Of a stretch of DNA of 64,000 nucleotides, positions 52,934-62,552 are shown piece after piece (position 1 is the first letter of the stretch; each line of letters opens with the position of its first letter). The stretch is from Deltaproteobacteria bacterium HGW-Deltaproteobacteria-6 (GTDB lineage: Bacteria; Desulfobacterota; Syntrophia; Syntrophales; Smithellaceae), in the NCBI GenBank assembly GCA_002840435.1, contig PHAT01000005.1, positions 224,460-288,459 of the forward strand, in the 5' to 3' direction. A program made the position numbers and the translations under genes. A model generated the notes under the pieces. That model was not told where the DNA came from. It ran no database searches and saw only the letters and a program-made list of their open reading frames with translations.

Positions 52934-54285
52934 TTTTTTACCTCTTTTCCGTAGTTATAAATAGGATCTTCACACAGATTATAATAGACAGGAGGTTTCA
53001 GTCCCGGCCGGTCATCAAATGTCCCGATGACTTTTTTCTTTTCCAATTTTTGAATTTCTTCCTCCGACATTCCCAGAAACTTTTTCAGTACAAGCCGGTT
53101 ATGATAACCGAGCGGCCGTGCAAGCCACTTGGTGCGTGACGGCGTACCGGAGAGCTGAGCGGATGGACCGGCTATCGTCAGATTGCCGTAAACATCATCC
53201 TTGAAAAGAACCACACTCCCCCGCTTTCGCCGCCACTCCTCATTGGCGATCATCAAGTCGTCCGCCACTTCCGCCGCCGGAAAATTCATTTCATCGGCCA
53301 GTTTGATGATCTCGGCGCCAGATTTCGATTTAACCCAGTCAACCGCTATGGCCGTCAGCGCTTTCGCGTTTTCCGGCTTTAATCTTTCCAGCGTGTCGGC
53401 AAAACGTCCATCCGCCGCCAGATCCGATCTGCCCATGGCGGTCGTAAAATTTTTAAACTGATCAGCCGTTGCGCAGGCTAGGGCCAGAAATTTGTTATCG
53501 GCCGTTTTAAAGATGGAGGCAGGCACCATCGTCGGATCCGTGTTGCCGGTGCGCCCGATCGCGTCCTTGGTCACGGAATGATAAGTATAATGAAACAGCA
53601 TGCGCATCAGGCCTTCGGTTTGCGCCATATCAATATACTGTCCTTTGCCGGTTTTCTTCCGGTGATAGAGAGCCATCAGCACGGCGAGCGCTCCGAAATT
53701 ACCGGGGACGAAATCCCCGACATAATCGGGCAGTTTGTAATAAATATCCGTATCCGGATAACCGTTTAGAGTCAGAACGCCGCTGGCGCCCTGAGCCAGG
53801 AGATCCCAGCCCGGGAAATAGCGCATCGGTCCAAACTGGCCGTACGTGGAACAGCTCAGGAAAACGATATTGGGGTTAATCTTGGATATTTTTTCATAAC
53901 CGATACCCCAGGCATCCGCTGTGCCGGGCGCAAAGTTTTCAATCACGACATCGGCGCTCTCGGCCATTTTGTAAATGAGCTCCTTGGACTCTTTAAGCGC
54001 CAGATTGACGGAAAGAAAATATTTATTTTTGGTAATATTATGCCAGATGGGATTGGAATGTTTCCAGTATTTACCCCAATAAGTCGCCGGACGCCAGAGA
54101 TCCCCGTAGAAAGGCAACTCCAGCTTAATGACTTCCGCACCGTAATCCGCAAGGAGTCTTGCGGCAATCGGTCCGAAGATGACGTGAGAAAAATCCAGCA
54201 CCCGGATGCCTTTTAAAGCTTCGGGCTTCTGACTTGCCTCGTCGGGATTGAACAGTTTTGCCGTATAAGAAAAATAATCTTCCAT
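52930..54285 (-). CDS. CaiB/BaiF class III CoA-transferase, first subunit
   Basis: 451 residues. VLDFSHVIFGPIAARLLADYGAEVIKLE near residue 30 (split motif), then VIENFAPGTADAWGIGYE, and GKGQYIDMAQTEGLM containing the expected catalytic Asp. It begins three bases after the livF stop, with GGGAGATAG as the ribosome site, so CoA activation is coded directly with the transporter. Sequence similarity to its neighbour is family-level only, fitting two distinct subunits. Confidence 0.9.
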   Translation of the reverse strand: MEDYFSYTAKLFNPDEASQKPEALKGIRVLDFSHVIFGPIAARLLADYGAEVIKLELPFYGDLWRPATYWGKYWKHSNPIWHNITKNKYFLSVNLALKESKELIYKMAESADVVIENFAPGTADAWGIGYEKISKINPNIVFLSCSTYGQFGPMRYFPGWDLLAQGASGVLTLNGYPDTDIYYKLPDYVGDFVPGNFGALAVLMALYHRKKTGKGQYIDMAQTEGLMRMLFHYTYHSVTKDAIGRTGNTDPTMVPASIFKTADNKFLALACATADQFKNFTTAMGRSDLAADGRFADTLERLKPENAKALTAIAVDWVKSKSGAEIIKLADEMNFPAAEVADDLMIANEEWRRKRGSVVLFKDDVYGNLTIAGPSAQLSGTPSRTKWLARPLGYHNRLVLKKFLGMSEEEIQKLEKKKVIGTFDDRPGLKPPVYYNLCEDPIYNYGKEVKK

Positions 54286-54287
54286 TG

Positions 54288-54992
54288 CTATCTCCCTAAA
54301 TATGCCTTTTTCACGAGATTGTTCTTCATCAGATCCTTCCCACTTCCCTCGAGAACGATTCGTCCTTCCTGAATAATATAACCACGGTCGGCCAGTTGCA
54401 GGGCTCTGAGCGCATTTTGCTCGGTCAGCAGAATAGTCAGGCCGGTTGTCCGCAGTTTGCTCAGCGTTTCGTAAACTTCGTCAACGATCAACGGAGCCAG
54501 TCCGATGGACGGTTCATCCACCATCAGCAACTGCGGAATGGCCATCAGTCCCCGGCCGATCTTCAGCATCTGCTGCTCGCCGCCCGACAGAAGACGGGCC
54601 GACATATTGGATCTTTCTTTTAATCTGGGGAAAAGGCTGTAAACATATTCGATCGTTTGCTTTCTTTTGGACCAGGATGATTTCCGGTAGGCTCCCAGCA
54701 AAAGATTTTCTCTCACAGTCATATAGGGAAAGCTTTTCATGCCTTCCGGAACCTGTACAATACCCCGGTTGACAATTTTATGCGACGGCAGCCCCTGAAT
54801 GGCTTCATCGCGAAAAAGCACCCGGCCGCTGGTCGGCTGCATCAGACCCTGAATCACATTCAAAATCGAGCTTTTCCCTGTTCCGTTGGACCCCAGGATC
54901 GTTACAATTTCCGATTGCCGGACATTAAAATTTACTCCATTCAGCGCCGGAATGACGCCGTAAGATGCGCTCAGATCACTAACTTCAAGCAT
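54288..54992 (-). CDS. livF: Branched-chain-type ABC transporter ATPase LivF
   Basis: 234 residues from the ATG at 54992 (GGAGGG upstream). Walker A GSNGTGKSS, signature LSGGEQQM, Walker B LLMVDEPSIGLAP, all intact. The start overlaps the livG stop by eight bases. Works with livG, livM and livH. Confidence 0.93.
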   Translation of the reverse strand: MLEVSDLSASYGVIPALNGVNFNVRQSEIVTILGSNGTGKSSILNVIQGLMQPTSGRVLFRDEAIQGLPSHKIVNRGIVQVPEGMKSFPYMTVRENLLLGAYRKSSWSKRKQTIEYVYSLFPRLKERSNMSARLLSGGEQQMLKIGRGLMAIPQLLMVDEPSIGLAPLIVDEVYETLSKLRTTGLTILLTEQNALRALQLADRGYIIQEGRIVLEGSGKDLMKNNLVKKAYLGR

Positions 54993-55731
54993 ATTCCCTC
55001 CAGCCTCTGCCCAGATACGCTTCAATGACATCATCATTATTGACTACTTGATCCGGTGTGCCTTCCGCTAATTTAGCGCCGTAATTGATCGCGACAATCC
55101 GGTCGGCAGCTTCCATCAGAACCGCCATAACATGTTCAATCCAGAAAATCGTGACACCGAATTCTTCTTTGGCTTTTCGAATCATATTGATGGCGTTTTT
55201 TGCCTCGCCGGGATTGAGACCCGCCATAACTTCATCGATAAACAGCAACTGCGGCGTGGTGGCCAGGGCACGGGCTAATTCCAGCATTCGCAGTTCATAA
55301 AAAGTCAGGTCGCGCGCCAGAATATTTCTTTTGCTGAAGAGACCGACAAACTCCAGATAATGCGTCGCATCATACATCGCATCCTGAAAACTCTGGTTGA
55401 TTCTTTTCTTGCCGGCAACGGAACTGGCCAGAACACTGGTCAGCGCCGTCAATTCCGGAAAGGGACGCGGAATCTGATACGTGCGGGCAAGCCCCATATG
55501 CGCTCTTTGATGCGGCTTCATATTCGTAATGTCCACGCCGTTCATTTCAATTTTGCCGGACGTAGCGGGGAAGTAGCCCGTCAGACAATTGACCACCGTG
55601 GATTTACCGGCGCCGTTGGGACCGATAAATCCCAGCGTTTCCCCCTGATAAATCTCGAAGGATACATCGTTGACCGCCACGATTCCGCCGAACCGTTTGA
55701 CCAGATTGCTCACTTTAACTAAGGGCGCCAT
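54985..55731 (-). CDS. livG: Branched-chain-type ABC transporter ATPase LivG, unusual signature motif
   Basis: 248 residues. Walker A GPNGAGKST and the Walker B region FIDEVMAGLNPGE are present, but the ABC signature reads DLTFYELRMLELARA where LivG normally has LSYGQQR-like sequence: Gly and Gln are missing. The H-loop His (WIEHVMAVL) remains. GGAGGT precedes the ATG. The catalytic site relying on this signature may be weak, as in transporters with one degenerate site. Confidence 0.92.
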   Translation of the reverse strand: MAPLVKVSNLVKRFGGIVAVNDVSFEIYQGETLGFIGPNGAGKSTVVNCLTGYFPATSGKIEMNGVDITNMKPHQRAHMGLARTYQIPRPFPELTALTSVLASSVAGKKRINQSFQDAMYDATHYLEFVGLFSKRNILARDLTFYELRMLELARALATTPQLLFIDEVMAGLNPGEAKNAINMIRKAKEEFGVTIFWIEHVMAVLMEAADRIVAINYGAKLAEGTPDQVVNNDDVIEAYLGRGWREYA

Positions 55732-55737
55732 GGATTC

Positions 55738-56778
55738 TTACCTCCGCACATGAATGGTTGGCAAATATTCGCGATAACGGCGCTTCCGATACAGGCCGAA
55801 TAAACCTTCCGGGAGAACAAACAGCAGAACCAGCAGGATAATCGGGAAAACCAGCGGTTGGATCGGCCCCATATATCGAATCATCAGCATCTCCAAGAAA
55901 GCGACAAAATAACCGCCAACCACGCAGCCGAAAACCTGGGCACGCCCGCCGATCATCAGTACCAGCAGGACCTTCAGCATAAACGTCAGCGGCAGATAAG
56001 TAATTCCGGCGAACGAACTGAAGTAATGCGCGTAAAACCATCCGATAATACCGATCATGGTCGAAGCGGTAACAAACGCGATAATTTTAATTTTATTGAT
56101 ATTGATGCCGATGGAATGGGCGACATCTTCATCATCGTTGATCGCCGCCATTAAAAGACCGTAGCGGGATTTCAGGACTTTGTTGATGAACCACAAATAA
56201 GCATACATGATCACGATGGAAAGATAGCCGATGATCAGAAAATTGTTTTTAGCATTGCCGGTGTCCAGAAGCGGCACAATACCGAACAGGCCGGTGTCGC
56301 CTTTGAAAATATCGGTATAAATGAAGGTCACTTCCAGGAACACCAGCGGTAAAAGCAGCGTCAGGAGAACATAGTAAAGCCCCCTCGCCATGATGACCAG
56401 CGGGCTGAACATAAGAGCTGAAACGATGCACATCAGGATGGCAAACGGCAAGGTGGTCAATGGCCCCCAGCCATAGGCAATACTGAGCAGCGCTGCCGTA
56501 TAGCCTCCCACGCCGATGTAAAATTGAGGGCCGAAGTTCATTCGTCCCGTGCCGATGGTCATTAGCGCCAGAGGCATCGCAATGGCGGCATAGATATTGG
56601 CCGAAATCATGGTATTGATCAGGCCGGGACTGACAAAGTAGGATACCGTCGGAAAAAGAAAAAGGATAAAAGCCCACAGCAGTGTGTTGCGCCAGTAGCG
56701 AGGCTCCAGGGTCCATTCCCATTTTTTTGTTCCAAGCCGGATGACGATGCGGTCTCGCTTTAATTCCATTTTTACCAT
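55738..56778 (-). CDS. livM: Branched-chain-type ABC transporter permease LivM
   Basis: 346 residues, about nine to ten membrane helices. Family regions MPLALMTIGTGRMNFG and the coupling motif KSRYGLLMAAINDDEDVAHSIGI (split), which docks on the ATPase, and a C-terminal LPEGLFGLYRKRRYRE. AAGGAG nine bases before the ATG; the start overlaps the livH stop by seven bases. Confidence 0.92.
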   Translation of the reverse strand: MVKMELKRDRIVIRLGTKKWEWTLEPRYWRNTLLWAFILFLFPTVSYFVSPGLINTMISANIYAAIAMPLALMTIGTGRMNFGPQFYIGVGGYTAALLSIAYGWGPLTTLPFAILMCIVSALMFSPLVIMARGLYYVLLTLLLPLVFLEVTFIYTDIFKGDTGLFGIVPLLDTGNAKNNFLIIGYLSIVIMYAYLWFINKVLKSRYGLLMAAINDDEDVAHSIGININKIKIIAFVTASTMIGIIGWFYAHYFSSFAGITYLPLTFMLKVLLVLMIGGRAQVFGCVVGGYFVAFLEMLMIRYMGPIQPLVFPIILLVLLFVLPEGLFGLYRKRRYREYLPTIHVRR

Positions 56779-57647
56779 AACGATTCACTCCTTGCTAATC
56801 CCTGGGGTCGGATAACTAAAATAACCATGACCAGAATCAATGCTGACAAATTCATAAAGCGCGGTTCCCCGATGACATTACAGACGATGGCGTGGGTAAA
56901 CCCGATTAAAAAACTGGCAATGATCGTCCCTTTTATATTGCCCAATCCGCCTAGAACCGCGACAAGAATCGCGGTAACCATGTACATCCAGCCCATGCCC
57001 GGCTCGACCGACCACACCGGCGCGACAATGAGCATTCCGATAATAACGGGCAACAGGACGATCATCATCGTAAACATATAGAGCGTTTCAACATTGATGC
57101 CGACAATTCGCGAGGAATAAATGTCCTGAGACAAAGCCCGGATGGCCATGCCGGTTTTTGTTTTAACAAAAAAGAAAACGAAAATGCCGGTCATCGCAAG
57201 AGCAACCACGGCGCCGACCATCAGCTGATTGGGAACCACCACCGCGCCAAGTTGAAAGACGCCGTCGATCAGCGTTGTCTCCAGATAAACTCCCGCCTGA
57301 ACGGGATAATAGTAATTGGCCGCTTGTTCAATAATCAACGCCACCAGCAGAAGAGCGGTTAGCAGAACATCTTCCGTATACATGTATTTTTTAATCATGC
57401 CTTTGTAAATGAGGATGGAGACAATAAATTGGACGACAACCATGGCAAAAATGGAGGGTATCAGGGGCCATTCAAGCGCCGACATGAACATCCAGGTGCC
57501 GTAAACCGTAAGAGGAAAGATATAGGCGTATCCGAGATGGAAAATCCGCAGCACCCCGCAGATCAGTGAAAACCCCAGTGAAATGAGAAGATATATTGAG
57601 CCCAGCACAAACGTATAAATGACAACAGTCTGAATATAAGTCCACAT
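56772..57647 (-). CDS. livH: Branched-chain-type ABC transporter permease LivH
   Basis: 291 residues, about eight membrane helices. LivH-type GSIYLLISLGFSLI at the N-terminus and TGMAIRALSQDIYSSRIVGI as the ATPase coupling helix; C-terminal LGGLGNIKGTIIASFLIG. GAGGGTG precedes the ATG. First gene of the operon. I could not identify a convincing promoter upstream. Confidence 0.92.
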   Translation of the reverse strand: MWTYIQTVVIYTFVLGSIYLLISLGFSLICGVLRIFHLGYAYIFPLTVYGTWMFMSALEWPLIPSIFAMVVVQFIVSILIYKGMIKKYMYTEDVLLTALLLVALIIEQAANYYYPVQAGVYLETTLIDGVFQLGAVVVPNQLMVGAVVALAMTGIFVFFFVKTKTGMAIRALSQDIYSSRIVGINVETLYMFTMMIVLLPVIIGMLIVAPVWSVEPGMGWMYMVTAILVAVLGGLGNIKGTIIASFLIGFTHAIVCNVIGEPRFMNLSALILVMVILVIRPQGLARSESLW

Positions 57648-58350
57648 GCCTTTTCACCCTCTATTGATGAAACTAAAATTTTCTCAAAACAACGATTATG
57701 AAAAGTTCCCGAAGTTCTCAGAAACCACTTCTTGCGCTTTGATCATCGCCGGATAACAGGGAATCCGGCACGCCGGGCAAGGACACAAAAACAGACGTAT
57801 CCGAACACGGCCAGTGCAATTGCTGTCGAAAAAATTGTAAATTCAAATTTTGAAACTTTCTGAAAAACTGATAAGAATTAAACGTTGGGAAAGTGCTGTT
57901 GACCGGCAACAAATCTTTCCGGGATGGTTGCGGAATGACATTGTTACCGATGATGCATTGAGACGGAAAAAATGTTGCGAACACCAGGCCTCCAAAGCTA
58001 TCAGATTTTGAATCTGTTCCATCTTCAGGAAAACCGTTTGGCAGTAAGCTCCAGCAGTCGACTCCTTAATGATCACGCGTTTTCAGCTGCTTTGAAATGG
58101 TTCACATACGACGACCGCATCAAGTTTAAAAAATGCGAAGTTGATTCATTTATTAGGTCATGATGAACATTTTGTCAATATGAAATTTAATTTATCCTCA
58201 AAATAAATAGATTTCAATAATCTGCGGCTATCCCCCGGCAGTAATCTTTTGTGCCCTGGTGATTTTTCCCCCTTCCGAAAGCACGATCTAAACGGGGCAG
58301 CGGCAGGAATTTACCGCGTCATTCCGGTTACAGCCGTTCGTTTCAGGCGA
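57648..58350. other. About 700 bases with no confident gene
   Basis: It lies upstream of livH and downstream of the cysteine desulfurase-like gene. Short frames occur on both strands. One on the plus strand (about 57845-58010) reads WESAVDRQQIFPGW and similar, without a ribosome site. It may be the remnant of an older gene. No RNA gene or clear promoter seen. Confidence 0.5.
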
Positions 58351-59508
58351 TCAGCTTTTTAACAGTTTGAGAACCGCTTCACTGGCCGCATCTACCTCCT
58401 GCCCGGTGTTGAAAAATCCAAAACTGAAACGGATGGTCCCTCGTGGAAAGGTTCCAATCGTATGATGTGCGGAGGGCGCGCAATGCAGGCCGGGACGGCA
58501 CAGGATTCCAAAGTTTTCTTCGAAATACTGAGCGGCATCCGAGGATGCGATATTTTGTACGTTGAAAGAAACAACCGCCGTTTGTTTCGAGACGTCTTTC
58601 GGACCGTAAAGCATCACCCGGTCGCTCATCGTTTTCAACTGGTCAAGAAAACGCGACGTTAATAATTTTTCTTTGGCTCTGATCGCTTCTACCGTCTGCT
58701 CTAAAACAAAGGTCACTCCCGCGCCGAGACCGGCGAAGCCTATCGTATTCGGCGTCCCGCTTTCATACTTGTCGGGCATAAAGTCCGGCTGATTCTCAAA
58801 TTCCGAGTGGCTGCCCGTTCCCCCCATCATCAACGGGGCGACGCTCTTTTCCAACCCCTTACGGATATAGAGGCCGCCTGTCCCCTGGGGGCCGAAAAGG
58901 GATTTATGTCCGGTGAAAGCCAGCAGATCGATCCCCATCGTTTGAACATCAACGGGCAAAGCTCCGGCGGTCTGCGCGGCATCTACGCAAAAAATCACGT
59001 CGCCTCTTTCCCGGAGAAGCGACCCGACCGCTTCAACCGGCATAATCGTTCCCGTCACATTCGAGGCGTGGGTCAACACCACCATTTTAGTATTTTTCCG
59101 CAAAGCCCTTTGAATGTCGCGAGGATCAAGCTCACCTTGCGGCGAACAGGGAAGCACTGTCAGCTCTACACCGCGCGCTTCAAGAAAGCGCAGCGGGCGC
59201 ATGACGGAGTTATGTTCCATGGCGCTGGTCATCACGTGATCACCGGATTGCAACGCACCAATAATAGCGATGTTCAATGCTTCCGTGGAATTTTTCGTGA
59301 GCACAATCCGCAGTGGATCATCGACGTTGAAAAGGCGCCCGAGAACTTCGCGCGTTTCATAAATGATTCGTCCGGCGTCGATTGCGCGTCCGTAACCTGC
59401 GCGGCCGGGATTGGCGCCGACCGCTTGCTGAAAACGACTCATGGCCGCCAGCGTCGCTTCCGGTTTGGGAAAAGATGTTGCCGCATTGTCCAGGTAAATA
59501 CATTCCAT
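58351..59508 (-). CDS. Cysteine desulfurase-like class V aminotransferase
   Basis: 385 residues. PLP enzyme: YLDNAATSFPKP at the N-terminus, MEHNSVMRPL, VDAAQTAGALPVDV, the PLP Lys in TGHKSLFGPQGTGG (about 206) and the Cys loop RPGLHCAPSAH. This matches the EF2568-type branch of the NifS/SufS group, which releases sulfur from cysteine for Fe-S clusters, selenium or thio-cofactors. No iscU or sufU partner is adjacent. No close ribosome site is seen for the chosen ATG. Confidence 0.9.
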   Translation of the reverse strand: MECIYLDNAATSFPKPEATLAAMSRFQQAVGANPGRAGYGRAIDAGRIIYETREVLGRLFNVDDPLRIVLTKNSTEALNIAIIGALQSGDHVMTSAMEHNSVMRPLRFLEARGVELTVLPCSPQGELDPRDIQRALRKNTKMVVLTHASNVTGTIMPVEAVGSLLRERGDVIFCVDAAQTAGALPVDVQTMGIDLLAFTGHKSLFGPQGTGGLYIRKGLEKSVAPLMMGGTGSHSEFENQPDFMPDKYESGTPNTIGFAGLGAGVTFVLEQTVEAIRAKEKLLTSRFLDQLKTMSDRVMLYGPKDVSKQTAVVSFNVQNIASSDAAQYFEENFGILCRPGLHCAPSAHHTIGTFPRGTIRFSFGFFNTGQEVDAASEAVLKLLKS

Positions 59509-59624
59509 GAGTTTTTATTATCATTCCCCTGTTAATTAATCAAACGGTGATCTTGTCCCGCCGTTTGCACCCCGCAGAGTATCAGTTGAACGATCTATGG
59601 ATATTGTTTTGATTGAGCAAAAAT

Positions 59625-59666
59625 CAGAAAAAGTGATTCCCGCCGGCTGCAAGACGGGAATCACTT
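59625..59666 (-). terminator. Terminator after the acyl-CoA ligase gene
   Basis: Perfect 12-base stem (59631-59642 with 59655-59666), loop of 12, then TTTTTCTGATTTTTG on the minus strand. Confidence 0.88.
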
Positions 59667-59734
59667 CAAGAAGAAGATCACCCGCTGAAGATGAAATGCC
59701 ATTCAGCTTCGCGGGCGATCGGGTATGCCGCGCT

Positions 59735-61540
59735 CTAATAAAGAGCCTGGAGCTGCTCTCCGTATTTCTTCATAACATTGTTCCTTTTGACTTTCATGGT
59801 CTGCGTCACCATCCCGTTTTCGAGCGTCAAATCCTCCGCAACAAAAAGAAATTTCTGCGGCACTTCATAGCTGCCGTAGGTTTTACGCAGATGCGCCGTA
59901 ATGTCTTTCGACAGATAATCCTGTACGGCCTGATCGGCCAGGGATTCCGCCAGGGTGGCTTTTAAAAGCGGCGAGATATTCGGATCGGCCTTCAAAACAT
60001 CAAAATTCGGCACAATCATGGCAACGTTGTAATCTCTGCCGTCGCCATACAGCATCGCATGGAGAATGTAGCGCAGCAACTTGATCTCGTTTTCAATACC
60101 TTCCGGATGAACGTACTTGCCGTTGGCCAGTTTGTATTCATCCTTGAAGCGCCCGGTAATATGCAGGAAACCGTCTTCGTCGAACCAGCCGCGGTCTCCG
60201 GTTCGAAGCCCCGAAAAGCCATTCCATTTATCCGGCATCATGATTTCTGCCGTTGCCTGGGGTTTGTTGCGATATCCCAGCATGACCTGAGGACCGTAGA
60301 CGACTACTTCGCCGTCTTTGCTGTCTTCGCCGACGCGGGATTTGTCAATAACAACATTGTGGTATTTCATCGGTTTGCCGACAGTGCCCAGCTTATTGCC
60401 CCGTGTGGGTGAATTATTGGTGATCCCTGATGCGGTTTCCGTCATGCCATAGCCATCATAAGTAGGCTGACCGATATCCTTGAAGAACAAAGCGATGTCG
60501 CGTTTCAAAAGCGCGCCGCCGGTTACAAAAAATCTCAAACTGCCGCCGAAAATATTGCGCACCTGGGAGAAAACCAGCGCATCATAATCTTTAAATTCTT
60601 TCGTTTTTTCCGGCAGGTCTCTGTTTTTAACCGCTTCCGCCACCGCGGCATCAAAAAATTGCTTTTTAACCGGATCGGCGGCAACCCCCATCATGACGTT
60701 ATCGTAAATGGTGGAGCAGATTTTGGGAACAACGGAAAGCCCGGTGGGTTTGACTTCCTGGAAATTCTGAATCAGCTTGAGCAGAGATTCGGCAAACGCG
60801 ACGCCACCGCCGCAGTGGATATAAGTGAAGAGATCGCAAGTCATGCCGAAGACATGCGCCCAGGGAAGGATAGCGACGACATGCATGGTTTCATCCAGAT
60901 TGAAAGATTCAACTCCCGATGTTGTGCTCAATGTCAGGTTTCCGTGGGATAACATAACGCCTTTCGGATCACCGGTCGTCCCAGAGGTATAGATGATGCA
61001 GGCCAGATCATTCCAGTGCGGTTTGACGGAAGGAACCGTATCTTTCCTGCCCGTTTCTTCCAGCGCCTTCATGGATTTCTCGCCGTCACCGTAAATAATG
61101 AAAATATCTTTCAGTGTGGAAATTTCATCCTTGAATTCTTTGACCTGGTCATAAATGCTCTGGTCCCGGACAAAAAGATATTTTACGGCGCCGTCAGTAA
61201 TAATGTATTGCCAGATCTTTTTGAGTTCCTTCTGGTACATGGGCACGAATGCTGCGCCCAGGCCATGAGTCGCCTGCTGGCAGATGAACCATTCCACGCT
61301 GTTGTCGATAATGACGCCCACGGATTCGCCCTTGGCTAAACCAAGTTTTTTCAGAGCGGCGCGCAGGTTATTCACTCTTTCGGCCACCTGCGTGCGGTTT
61401 TGCCACTCATATTGCCCCGAATCCGGATTCTTGACGCCAAATAATCTTTTATTTGGCCATTTGGCTACGCTCATCTCAAATAAATCGACCAGATTGTTCG
61501 GGCTTTTGTATACGTCATTCATGTCTACTTCTTTTGCCAT
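59735..61540 (-). CDS. Long-chain acyl-CoA synthetase (AMP-forming)
   Basis: 601 residues from the ATG at 61540 (GAGGTGAAAG upstream; the longer open frame is not coding). Joins fatty acids to CoA with ATP. P-loop IIYTSGTTGDPKGVMLSHGN, adenine motif DGYGMTETAS, the Asp/Arg hinge RTGDRGWFDEDGFLHITGRFKDEYKL (split) and a C-terminal Lys region VTQTMKVKRN. FACS/ACSBG type. The T-rich terminator follows; DUF1330, HPP and hydrolase genes lie upstream on the same strand. Confidence 0.93.
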   Translation of the reverse strand: MAKEVDMNDVYKSPNNLVDLFEMSVAKWPNKRLFGVKNPDSGQYEWQNRTQVAERVNNLRAALKKLGLAKGESVGVIIDNSVEWFICQQATHGLGAAFVPMYQKELKKIWQYIITDGAVKYLFVRDQSIYDQVKEFKDEISTLKDIFIIYGDGEKSMKALEETGRKDTVPSVKPHWNDLACIIYTSGTTGDPKGVMLSHGNLTLSTTSGVESFNLDETMHVVAILPWAHVFGMTCDLFTYIHCGGGVAFAESLLKLIQNFQEVKPTGLSVVPKICSTIYDNVMMGVAADPVKKQFFDAAVAEAVKNRDLPEKTKEFKDYDALVFSQVRNIFGGSLRFFVTGGALLKRDIALFFKDIGQPTYDGYGMTETASGITNNSPTRGNKLGTVGKPMKYHNVVIDKSRVGEDSKDGEVVVYGPQVMLGYRNKPQATAEIMMPDKWNGFSGLRTGDRGWFDEDGFLHITGRFKDEYKLANGKYVHPEGIENEIKLLRYILHAMLYGDGRDYNVAMIVPNFDVLKADPNISPLLKATLAESLADQAVQDYLSKDITAHLRKTYGSYEVPQKFLFVAEDLTLENGMVTQTMKVKRNNVMKKYGEQLQALY

Positions 61541-61628
61541 ACTTTCACCTCGTTGTGTTTCGAAATATATTTTACGCCCCGATCGGAGAGTAATATTATT
61601 AATTGAAGCGTGCCGTTCCGGTTCGCTG

Positions 61629-62012
61629 CTATGCGGATAATATCGCCTTGAATTTAACAGGATCTGTCGCATAGAGAACGGCGCGTTCCACACCTTCCGC
61701 GCGGAATTCATGAACCTTGAGATAATCGGGATTATTGGCCATTTCAAGAAACGCCTTGCGCGACGGGTACGAGACGAGCATTAGGAGATCCCAATCCTCC
61801 TCCCCCTGAAGCAATTCCTTCGGTTTCCCAAAATAGAGCACCTTCGCTCCGACAGCCTCGACAAAGGGACCCGATTCCCTGATATAACGAAAGTAAGCCT
61901 CCCTGCCGCCTTCCTTTTTAAACTTCAGCAGGTTGAGCATAACAAATGATTCTTCATTGGGATTATCGGCTAACTCCTGAAATTGATCTTTGTTGCTTTT
62001 GAGACCGGACAT
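61629..62012 (-). CDS. DUF1330 family protein
   Basis: 127 residues with the dimeric alpha/beta-barrel DUF1330 pattern: VMLNLLKFKKEGG, GAKVLYFGKP, EDWDLLMLVSYPSRKAFLEM. Family function is unknown. AAGGAG lies before the ATG. It follows the HPP gene closely (13 bases), so the three genes hydrolase-HPP-DUF1330 are likely one transcript. Confidence 0.87.
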   Translation of the reverse strand: MSGLKSNKDQFQELADNPNEESFVMLNLLKFKKEGGREAYFRYIRESGPFVEAVGAKVLYFGKPKELLQGEEDWDLLMLVSYPSRKAFLEMANNPDYLKVHEFRAEGVERAVLYATDPVKFKAILSA

Positions 62013-62025
62013 GATATTTTGCTCC

Positions 62026-62550
62026 TTAAAGAATGGAATATGGTGATTTCTCAGACCAGCTCACTGGGTAGGAATTTATACCCGGCGCCAGACGGCTCCA
62101 TACTGCGGCCACAAGTGCGAGCATCAGAACACCCAGACCAACCGGTTGCCACAGAGCAGAAAAGCCTGCGTGACCCTGTACCATAATCAGCGGATTGGCG
62201 CCGGCAGGAGGATGGACGGTTCTTGTGGCCATCATGAAAACAAACGACAATACGACGGCCAGCACGCAAACCCAAAGTTTATCTCCAAATGCCTGGAAAC
62301 AGAGCACGCCTATTGCCGCACTGCCCAGATGTCCGCCGAATAAAGCTCGGGGCTGCGCTGCGGCTGCGCCCGTCAGGCCGAACAAAAACACCGTGGAGCC
62401 TCCCAGGGAAGCAAGTAAAAACGGCGAGGAAGGCACTCCCACAAACCACAGCGCCAAACCAATGCCGGTGGCGGCGCCCAGCGCACACCAGATCAAGCGG
62501 ACAATATTTTTGCAGGCATGGTCTGGCCTTCCCTGTTCTCCGGAATCCAT
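62026..62550 (-). CDS. HPP family membrane protein (second copy)
   Basis: 174 residues, four membrane helices, motif TVHPPAGANPL and LASLGGSTVFLFG, QPRALFGGH. Distinct from the copy at 46505 (longer N-terminus, different loops). The start lies two bases after the hydrolase stop with no ribosome site of its own, so translation depends on the upstream gene. Confidence 0.9.
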   Translation of the reverse strand: MDSGEQGRPDHACKNIVRLIWCALGAATGIGLALWFVGVPSSPFLLASLGGSTVFLFGLTGAAAAQPRALFGGHLGSAAIGVLCFQAFGDKLWVCVLAVVLSFVFMMATRTVHPPAGANPLIMVQGHAGFSALWQPVGLGVLMLALVAAVWSRLAPGINSYPVSWSEKSPYSIL

Positions 62551-62552
62551 GA

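Noticed and set aside
51776-52954. 392-codon plus-strand frame opposite a CaiB gene
   Set aside because: Antisense shadow of a gene with clear class III CoA-transferase motifs.
57718-58163. Several frames of 60-90 codons upstream of livH
   Set aside because: No ribosome sites, Cys/Ser-rich random-looking translations, no recognisable domain.
61541-61747. 69-codon N-terminal extension of the acyl-CoA ligase
   Set aside because: No homology to ligases and a better ribosome site stands at 61540.
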